10,266 bases of DNA. It comes from CAYUBI01 sp964443005. GTDB taxonomy: Bacteria; Margulisbacteria; Riflemargulisbacteria; GWF2-35-9; CAYUBI01. The DNA lies in the NCBI GenBank assembly GCA_964443005.1, contig CAYUBI010000080.1, forward strand, positions 1 through 10,266, read 5' to 3'. The position numbers and the translations under genes were made by a program. The first letter of the stretch is position 1. Each line of letters opens with the position of its first letter. Positions 5,324 to 10,266 of this stretch are shown here, one piece after another. The notes under the pieces are model-generated. The model was given only the letters and a program-made list of their open reading frames with translations. It did not search any database and was not told where the DNA came from.

Positions 5324-7225
5324 ATGTCAAAACTGCTACATCAACTTAATTTACCAGAAGACCTAAAAAAGCTTAAACTCAACGAATTAGAAACACTTTG
5401 TCGTGAATTACGCAACGAAATATTGCAACAGGTATCTGCTTATGGTGGACATTTGGCCTCGAACATGGGTGTAGTCGAGCTTTCAGTTGCTATGCATGCA
5501 GTGCTACATTCGCCGCAAGACAAAATTATTTGGGATGTAGGGCATCAATGTTATTCGCATAAACTATTAACTGGACGTCTGAACCAATTTTCAACACTCC
5601 GACAATATCAAGGCCTTAGCGGATTTCCCAAACGTTCAGAATCTTGCCATGATATTTTTGATACTGGACATGCGAGTACTTCAATTTCTGCTGCCTTAGG
5701 CATTGCACGAGCTCGGGACATTAAACACCAAGACTTTAGCGTAATTGCAGTGATTGGTGATGGTTCCTTGTCTGGCGGATTAGCATTAGAAGCGTTAAAT
5801 AATGCGCGGAATGTACGCAGATTTGTCGTAATTCTTAATGATAATGATATGTCAATTTCTGCGCCTGTTGGCGCCTTAGCTGATTACATTACAGCTTTAC
5901 GCCAAAATCCATCCTTTGTAGCTTTTAAAACAAAAGTTGATCAATTGTTATATCGGATTCCTAAAATTGGTAATTCACTCGCACATAGTATTGAAAAATT
6001 GTATGCACGTTCCAAACATTTACTTATTAATTATGAAAAAGCAGGCGTTATTTTTGAGGAATTGGGTTTTCGCTATTATGGACCCATTGATGGCCATAAC
6101 TTAACTTCATTAATGAGTTCGATTCGATTTGCCTCTTCTATTGATAAACCTGTTTTATTGCATGTGATTACTAAAAAAGGCAAAGGATATCAACATTCTG
6201 AAAATGAACCAACGCGATTTCATGGTTTGGGCTCTTTTGATTTAGTTTCAGGAAAAACCAAAAAAATGCATAAAACAGAACTCACTTATTCTGATGTATT
6301 AGGTGAAACGTTAGTCAAATTAGCTGCAGAAAACCAAACAATTGTTGCAATTACAGCAGCGATGCGTCCAGCAACCGGCTTAGACAAATTTGCTGAAAAA
6401 TTTCCTGAGCGCTTTTTTGATGTTGGCATAGCTGAAGAACATGCAGTTACTTTTGCTGCTGGCTTAGCAACACAAGGCCTAACACCCATCGTAACCATTT
6501 ATTCCTCCTTTCTTCAACGCAGCTATGATCAACTGATTCACGATGTTGCACTTCAAAATTTACCAGTTATCTTTGCCTTAGATCGTAGCGGCTTAGTTGG
6601 CGAAGATGGACCAACGCATCATGGTGTTTTTGATCTGAGTTATTTACGCAGCATTCCTGGCATGACAATTATGGCACCTCGAGATGAAGCAGAATTGCGC
6701 GTTATGTTGGAATTCGCAGTTGCATTTAAAAAAGGGCCAATTGCTTTGCGTTATCCACGGGGATCAGGTGCAGGCAAAGCTCATGTTGCAATTCCTATGT
6801 TAAATTATGGATTATCTGAGATTTTTTTCGCTAATGAAAAGGATCCAAAAGAAAATAAAAAAATCAAACTATTAATTATTGGTGCAGGCCCAACTGTTTA
6901 CGAAGCCAAATTAGCCCTTGAAAAAATGAATCCGCAAGTTAATGCAATGATTATAAATGCTCGTTTCATTAAACCACTGGATTCAAAGCTAATTAATTAT
7001 ATTCAATGTGCTGAACATATTGTAACCATTGAAGATGGAACCTTGTGCGGTGGCTTATATTCTGCTGTTTTGGAACTTATGGCTAGTAGCGCAGTCATGC
7101 GGCCTGTTCATGGCGTAGGATACCCGGATCACTTTATTGAACAAGGTGACGTCAAAATTCTTTATCAAAAATATCAGTTAACAGCAGCTGAACTCATTAA
7201 AACATTTCAAATGCTTTTATATTAA
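5324..7225 (+). CDS. dxs: 1-deoxy-D-xylulose-5-phosphate synthase
   Basis: Dxs joins pyruvate and glyceraldehyde-3-phosphate, with thiamine diphosphate, to form DXP, the first and flux-setting step of the MEP isoprenoid pathway. The 633-residue protein is full length (E. coli 620). It shows GGHLASNMG with the catalytic-site His43, DVGHQCYSHKLLTGR (71-85), the ThDP/Mg motif GDGSLSGG...NN (145-160) with NDND (172-175), YGPIDGHN (252-259), GIAEEHAVTFAAG with the conserved Glu371 (368-380), SGLVGEDGPTHHG and ALRYPRG. It follows ispA by 2 bases without an obvious ribosome binding site, so it is probably coupled. Its last codons overlap the opposing citrate synthase gene by 4 bases. Confidence 0.97.
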   Translation: MSKLLHQLNLPEDLKKLKLNELETLCRELRNEILQQVSAYGGHLASNMGVVELSVAMHAVLHSPQDKIIWDVGHQCYSHKLLTGRLNQFSTLRQYQGLSGFPKRSESCHDIFDTGHASTSISAALGIARARDIKHQDFSVIAVIGDGSLSGGLALEALNNARNVRRFVVILNDNDMSISAPVGALADYITALRQNPSFVAFKTKVDQLLYRIPKIGNSLAHSIEKLYARSKHLLINYEKAGVIFEELGFRYYGPIDGHNLTSLMSSIRFASSIDKPVLLHVITKKGKGYQHSENEPTRFHGLGSFDLVSGKTKKMHKTELTYSDVLGETLVKLAAENQTIVAITAAMRPATGLDKFAEKFPERFFDVGIAEEHAVTFAAGLATQGLTPIVTIYSSFLQRSYDQLIHDVALQNLPVIFALDRSGLVGEDGPTHHGVFDLSYLRSIPGMTIMAPRDEAELRVMLEFAVAFKKGPIALRYPRGSGAGKAHVAIPMLNYGLSEIFFANEKDPKENKKIKLLIIGAGPTVYEAKLALEKMNPQVNAMIINARFIKPLDSKLINYIQCAEHIVTIEDGTLCGGLYSAVLELMASSAVMRPVHGVGYPDHFIEQGDVKILYQKYQLTAAELIKTFQMLLY

Positions 7226-8505
7226 TATTTATTGCGAACGTTTTCTTCGATCCATTGCAAGCCAAAAGATTTCGGTCGTGTAATTGGTGTTCGAAGTCCT
7301 CGATTTTGAATAGATTGCGCAAGTAAACCCATTACACGTGATACACCAAATAGCACAGTATAAAAACTATATTCCGTTAGCCCATAATGATATAACAATG
7401 ACCCAGAAATACAGTCAACATTTGGCCATGGATTTGCAGCTTTTCCTTGTTCAATCAGAACCTGAGGAACAATTTGAAACAAGGTTTCAACAATTTTAAA
7501 CATAGTTGATTCCTTGCAATGTGTTTTGCCAAATTCATAAAAACAATCAAATCGCGGATCTGTAATTCGTAAAACTGCATGTCCAAACCCAGGAATAACA
7601 CGCCCACCGGACAAGAGCTGGTTCGTATACTCTTTAATTTGATCTGAGGTTGGCGCACCTTTATATTTTTCTTGAATAGCAAGTATAAATTTAAGAACTT
7701 CTTGATTTGCTAAACCATGCAATGGGCCAGCTAAAGCATTTAATCCTCCACAAACACTATAATAAACATCTGACAAGGTTGAATCAATAATTTTATTAGC
7801 ATTTGCACTCGCAGCACCACCTTCATGATCGCAATGCAATACTAAATATAAACGAATGAGTTGAGCAAATTCATTAGAAGGATCTGCAATTCCTAGCATT
7901 TTCGCAAAATTGGTTCCCCAATCTAGCTTGGGATTATAGGGAATTATGTCTCCGTTTCGGAATTTAATTTGAAACACAGCTGCAGCAAGTGAGGGTGCAA
8001 CTGCCATTAGTCGAACACCATCAATCAAGGTATATTTCCAGTGATCATCTTTGGGAATACCTTCAGTATATTTTTTCGCAAATACAGATTCACGCTCCAT
8101 TGCCAATATTGCTCCACTAAACATTGCCATTGGGTGCGAGTCTTTGGGCATAGCTTTCAGTATATCAACAACATAGTCAGGAAGTTTGCTATAAATATTG
8201 ATTTCATTCTGAAATTCTTTAAGTTCGGCTTTAGTTGGCAAGCTTCCCGTTAATAGCAAAATAAAAATTTCTTCAGGAAGATACGAAATAAGGCTTTGTA
8301 CAGCATGTCCTTGAATAAAAAGACCTTCAGTTGGCTTAACTAAGGAAGTGTTGCAAAAAATGCATTTGACTCCACGAATTCCGCCAAAGGCCTGAGCTAA
8401 GCTAACATGAGAAATAATGTCATCACCATTTGAAGCAGTTATCGAATTAATTTGATGCGTCAGTTCTTTTAGATGGGCTGATAATTTTTCTTGAATCAAT
8501 TTCAT
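7222..8505 (-). CDS. Citrate (Si)-synthase, eukaryote/mitochondrial-like type
   Basis: Catalyses acetyl-CoA plus oxaloacetate to citrate, the entry to the TCA cycle. The 427 residues align with mitochondrial (pig) citrate synthase rather than the hexameric GltA type. From memory of the pig numbering, the seven active-site residues all appear with a constant offset of 11: His227 (in HCDHEGG), His263 (GPLHGLANQEV), His309 (GFGHAVLR), Arg318, Asp364 (NPWPNVD), Arg390 (FGVSR) and Arg410. The N-terminus (GGIRGVK, then 'EGLFIQGH') also fits the eukaryote-like branch. Such enzymes occur in some bacteria, notably Geobacteraceae. It stands alone, with AAGGAG well placed before the ATG. No transit-peptide-like extension is present beyond the normal mature start. 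Confidence 0.95.
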   Translation of the reverse strand: MKLIQEKLSAHLKELTHQINSITASNGDDIISHVSLAQAFGGIRGVKCIFCNTSLVKPTEGLFIQGHAVQSLISYLPEEIFILLLTGSLPTKAELKEFQNEINIYSKLPDYVVDILKAMPKDSHPMAMFSGAILAMERESVFAKKYTEGIPKDDHWKYTLIDGVRLMAVAPSLAAAVFQIKFRNGDIIPYNPKLDWGTNFAKMLGIADPSNEFAQLIRLYLVLHCDHEGGAASANANKIIDSTLSDVYYSVCGGLNALAGPLHGLANQEVLKFILAIQEKYKGAPTSDQIKEYTNQLLSGGRVIPGFGHAVLRITDPRFDCFYEFGKTHCKESTMFKIVETLFQIVPQVLIEQGKAANPWPNVDCISGSLLYHYGLTEYSFYTVLFGVSRVMGLLAQSIQNRGLRTPITRPKSFGLQWIEENVRNKY

Positions 8506-8520
8506 TAAATTCTCCTTTAT

Positions 8521-8565
8521 GCAAGTATATTACTGCAAGTATACTTCGACTGAATTAATTTTCAG
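8521..8565 (-). promoter_or_regulatory. Promoter region of citrate synthase with a direct repeat
   Basis: On the minus strand a possible -35 CTGAAA (8560-8565) stands 16 bases before TATACT (8538-8543). The plus-strand 9-mer GCAAGTATA occurs twice, at 8521-8529 and 8535-8543, 14 bases apart, so TATACTTGC is repeated across the -10 and the likely start site. The repeat could be a regulator site or alternative -10 boxes. Confidence 0.4.
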
Positions 8566-8566
8566 G

Positions 8567-8595
8567 TTTTCAAGGAACATGAAGTACTCTATAAT
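8567..8595 (+). promoter_or_regulatory. Promoter of tRNA-Glu
   Basis: TTTTCA (8567-8572, 4 of 6 to consensus) and a perfect TATAAT (8590-8595) are 17 bases apart. Initiation near 8602 leaves about 15 bases to the tRNA. Its -35 is one base from the -35 proposed for the divergent citrate synthase gene. Confidence 0.65.
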
Positions 8596-8616
8596 ACCAT
8601 AATTGTTGTTATTTGA

Positions 8617-8691
8617 GGCCTTATCGTCTAGCGGCTAGGACGCCACCCTCTCACGGTGGAGACCGGGGTTCGATTCCCCGTAAGGCTACCA
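8617..8691 (+). tRNA. tRNA-Glu (anticodon CTC, CCA encoded)
   Basis: The 75-base gene has a 7-bp acceptor stem whose first pair is a G1-U72 wobble. The anticodon stem CCACC/GGTGG encloses the loop CTCTCAC, giving anticodon CTC, and the T-arm is CGGGG-TTCGATT-CCCCG. The encoded CCA is at 8689-8691. CTC reads only GAG, so another tRNA-Glu (TTC) must exist elsewhere to read GAA. The gene is monocistronic, with its own promoter and terminator. Confidence 0.93.
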
Positions 8692-8722
8692 GCTAAAAAG
8701 CGAGCGCTCGCAGCTTTTTAGC
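8692..8722 (+). terminator. Hairpin terminator after tRNA-Glu
   Basis: GCTAAAAAGC (8692-8701) and GCTTTTTAGC (8713-8722) are perfect inverted arms. Inside them GCGA...TCGC forms the GC-rich core, with one unpaired base. The core followed by TTTTT acts as a terminator on the plus strand, and the A-run on the other side makes it potentially bidirectional. It begins immediately after the CCA and isolates the tRNA from the accessory operon downstream. Confidence 0.75.
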
Positions 8723-8757
8723 CCTTATTCCCCATCCCTATTCCTTATCCTTTTTTA

Positions 8758-8766
8758 TGTTATACT
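8758..8766 (+). promoter_or_regulatory. Extended -10 promoter of the TIGR04255 operon
   Basis: TGTTATACT is an extended -10 (TGn-TATACT), without a convincing -35 in the C/T-rich stretch before it. It would start transcription near 8773, about 43 bases before the ATG. The gap contains poly-T and a second weak TATTAA box. The ribosome binding site AGAGGGG (8803-8809) is strong. Confidence 0.5.
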
Positions 8767-8815
8767 ATGTTTAATTTCCTTTTTTTGTGGCATATTAATA
8801 AAAGAGGGGTAGTAA

Positions 8816-9514
8816 ATGACAAAATATGAAAAATCACCACTAAACCACGTTATTTGTGAAATCCAATTTCGGCCTCAATTAAGTATTGATACGAAAAAAG
8901 ACCTATTATATAAAAAATTTTGTGACATATTTCCTAATATTCAATTCGGAGGGTTCCAGCAAAATAATAGCTTGCCGCAAAACCCTATTACATTTACGAA
9001 CCCTAGCGAGGGCTTGATCCTTGGCATTGATAGGTTTGCATTTTTTCAAAATAAATATACAGGTCACAAAAATTTTCATAAAAGTTTTCTAAATTATCTC
9101 ACAAAATTCAATGATGTAATTAATTTCAGCGCTATTACTCGTTTAGGACTACGGTACATAAATCTTATCCCCTTTACAAGAAACAGTGAGAAAGCAATCG
9201 TTCCATTTGAGGATTTTTTCAACATTGATATTAAATTACCGACGCCACTAAGTACGGATTTTGAAAACCTTGATTTAAATTTCGTAAGTAAAACGATAAA
9301 TGGAAACATTACCACAAAAATTGCTGTTTTGGCCAAAGGCTCTGAAAGTGAGGCTTTCATTCTGGATATTGATTCTGCTGTAAAAAAAGAGGACATGAAA
9401 ATCAAAAACTCCCATGAATTTTTATCAACGGCCCATATACAATCACATCAAGTCTTTGATAATATATTGACGCAAAAATATATTGATTATTTGAAGGGTG
9501 AATCATTGTGCTGA
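8816..9514 (+). CDS. TIGR04255 family protein, function unknown
   Basis: The 232-residue protein has the hallmarks of TIGR04255, a sporadically distributed bacterial family: an N-terminal YEKSPLNHVICEIQF (4-18), the central RLGLRYIN motif (109-116), a FILDID strand (181-186), and a C-terminal AHIQSHQVFDNILTQK segment (207-221). There is no signal peptide or membrane helix, so it is probably cytoplasmic. No catalytic motif is obvious to me. Start 8816 has the strong AGAGGGG six bases upstream. It is the first gene of a compact operon, overlapping the HicB-like gene by 7 bases. The patchy family distribution, the location behind a tRNA and the HicA/HicB-like partners suggest an accessory toxin-antitoxin or defence module. 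That is inference, not shown by this sequence. Confidence 0.75.
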   Translation: MTKYEKSPLNHVICEIQFRPQLSIDTKKDLLYKKFCDIFPNIQFGGFQQNNSLPQNPITFTNPSEGLILGIDRFAFFQNKYTGHKNFHKSFLNYLTKFNDVINFSAITRLGLRYINLIPFTRNSEKAIVPFEDFFNIDIKLPTPLSTDFENLDLNFVSKTINGNITTKIAVLAKGSESEAFILDIDSAVKKEDMKIKNSHEFLSTAHIQSHQVFDNILTQKYIDYLKGESLC

Positions 9515-9963
9515 TTCCTACAATTAAAACACAAGATACCAGTACCTCGACGATAACACCAAGTTATCCGCTATTGGCTACACATTATTATGAATCTGAA
9601 TCAGAACACTGGGAAAGATTAGCCATCCGGGATAGTGAAGGAAGCTTTTATAATAATACAAAAATGCCCTTTGGACCTGGACCAATTTGGAATTTTTACG
9701 AAAATGGCTGCTCTCTTGAAAGCAAATCCGCAGTATTAATCCGCCTTTATAAAATTGAGGATTTGTATTTTGCCGAGTGTGATGCTTTAAATGTTTTTGT
9801 GCATGGTGAAACAAAAGATGATGCTTTGGACGAATTTAATGCTTTGCTTTTTTTCCATTATAATAAATATACGAATACCCCAGATAATCAATTAAGCCCA
9901 AAAGCGCTAGAGTTAAAGCGGTTATTTCAAAATACGTTCACGTTTATTGATGGCCATCAGTAA
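9508..9963 (+). CDS. HicB-like protein with a long N-terminal extension
   Basis: The 151-residue protein starts at GTG 9508, with AAGGG about 10 bases upstream, overlapping the preceding stop by 7 bases. Residues about 78-141 resemble the HicB-type partial RNase H-like fold: LYFAECDALNVFVHGETKDDALDEFNALL is the familiar 'E...LNVxVxGxTxxEAL' pattern of HicB antitoxins. Residues 1-75 are not part of that domain. They contain a distinctive KMPFGPGPIWNFY motif (52-64), and I do not recognise them. Canonical HicB has a C-terminal DNA-binding helix-turn-helix or ribbon-helix-helix; here none is evident after the domain. It lies between a TIGR04255 protein and a HicA-like protein, in the order antitoxin then toxin, the reverse of classic hicAB. 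Antitoxin role inferred. Confidence 0.6.
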   Translation: MLIPTIKTQDTSTSTITPSYPLLATHYYESESEHWERLAIRDSEGSFYNNTKMPFGPGPIWNFYENGCSLESKSAVLIRLYKIEDLYFAECDALNVFVHGETKDDALDEFNALLFFHYNKYTNTPDNQLSPKALELKRLFQNTFTFIDGHQ

Positions 9964-10228
9964 AAAAACTGCAATCAAAAATTTAAAGAAAAAAGGATTT
10001 GTAGAAGACCAACGCCATCATATTTACCTGACTTATTTTTGTGATGGGAAAATGACAACCGCCTATACGTACTTTTCTCATTCAGGCATGGATATATCTG
10101 ACAACCTTATCGGATTGATAAAAAAACAACTTAAATTAAATACTAATCAAGAGACCAAGGATTTATTGTGTTGTCCAATGAATCAAGAACAGTATTCTGC
10201 TATTCTTAGTACGGGTTTTACCCCTTAA
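9950..10228 (+). CDS. HicA-like small protein, putative toxin
   Basis: The protein has 92 residues from ATG 9950; a TTG at 9947 would add one residue. It begins with a basic helix (KKTAIKNLKKKGF, residues 5-17), then HHIYLTYFCDGK (23-34), a strand ending at His44 in YFSHSGMDIS, and a helix NLIGLIKKQLKL (52-63). This order (helix, H-x-Y strand, strand with a conserved His, then an I-KQ-L helix) resembles the dsRNA-binding-like fold of HicA mRNA interferases, where the His is catalytic. It is longer than classic HicA (about 60-80) through a C-terminal tail containing CCPMNQEQY. It overlaps the HicB-like gene by 14 bases and lacks a Shine-Dalgarno site, so translation is probably coupled. The toxin assignment is a remote-homology judgement. 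Confidence 0.55.
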   Translation: MAISKKTAIKNLKKKGFVEDQRHHIYLTYFCDGKMTTAYTYFSHSGMDISDNLIGLIKKQLKLNTNQETKDLLCCPMNQEQYSAILSTGFTP

Positions 10229-10266
10229 ACAAACAGGCTAATGCTATATGCTGTATGGGCTTGAGG

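Noticed and set aside
5319..5326. A missing or frameshifted junction between ispA and dxs
   Set aside because: Both proteins are full length with intact motifs; the 2-base gap without a clear ribosome site is ordinary coupling.
8506..8616. A riboswitch leader before citrate synthase
   Set aside because: The likely leader is only about 25 bases and contains no recognisable aptamer.
9094..9405. A 103-residue minus-strand open frame
   Set aside because: It is antisense to the TIGR04255 gene, has no ribosome site or recognisable motif, and is a shadow.
9947..9949. TTG as the start of the HicA-like gene
   Set aside because: The next codon is ATG at 9950, a more usual start; the difference is only one residue.
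8692..10266. Duplicate of the tRNA-Glu 3' end marking the far side of an island
   Set aside because: I looked for the T-arm/CCA sequence downstream and found no second copy within the window; an island boundary may still lie beyond it.

Overview
The window reads as a chromosomal segment of an AT-rich, Gram-negative-type bacterium. It makes meso-diaminopimelate (DapF), has an LPS transport protein (LptC-like) and uses the non-mevalonate isoprenoid route (Dxs, IspA). The order xseB-ispA-dxs is common in Proteobacteria. The citrate synthase is of the mitochondrial/eukaryote-like type, and LptC is about twice the enterobacterial length, so I do not commit to a taxon.

Positions 1-1046 are a decayed accessory patch. 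It holds three toxin-antitoxin loci in which the small partner or antitoxin is still open but the toxin is deleted or reduced to a fragment: a PIN-toxin remnant fused in frame to its partner (44-307), an orphan TIGR02574-type antitoxin (308-508), and a DUF2281/VapB-like antitoxin (701-934) overlapping the C-terminal stub of a VapC PIN toxin (about 639-728). An imperfect copy of the 3' end of the initiator tRNA lies at 601-638. The intact tRNA-fMet is at 1047-1122. This is the footprint expected of an element that once integrated at the tRNA 3' end.

Positions 1200-5321 and on to 7225 are two divergent housekeeping operons. On the minus strand, miaA-dapF-lptC are packed with gaps of 2 and 0 bases (tRNA A37 prenylation, lysine/peptidoglycan precursor, LPS transport). 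On the plus strand, xseB-ispA-dxs overlap or nearly touch (exonuclease VII small subunit, farnesyl diphosphate synthase, DXP synthase). IspA and MiaA both depend on prenyl diphosphates derived from Dxs, so the divergent pair forms a loose isoprenoid neighbourhood. The 96-base divergent region carries an extended -10 box only 9 bases before the xseB ATG, and a short palindrome.

Positions 7222-8505 encode a eukaryote-like citrate synthase on the minus strand, convergent with dxs and overlapping it by 4 bases. Its promoter region abuts that of tRNA-Glu(CTC) at 8617-8691, which ends in a clear hairpin terminator.

Positions 8816-10228 hold an accessory three-gene operon directly behind the tRNA: a TIGR04255-family protein, a HicB-like protein with a long N-terminal extension, and a HicA-like small protein. 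All three overlap their neighbours, so they are translationally coupled. This is the best candidate in the window for a poorly described system, plausibly a toxin-antitoxin or defence module; that role is inference.
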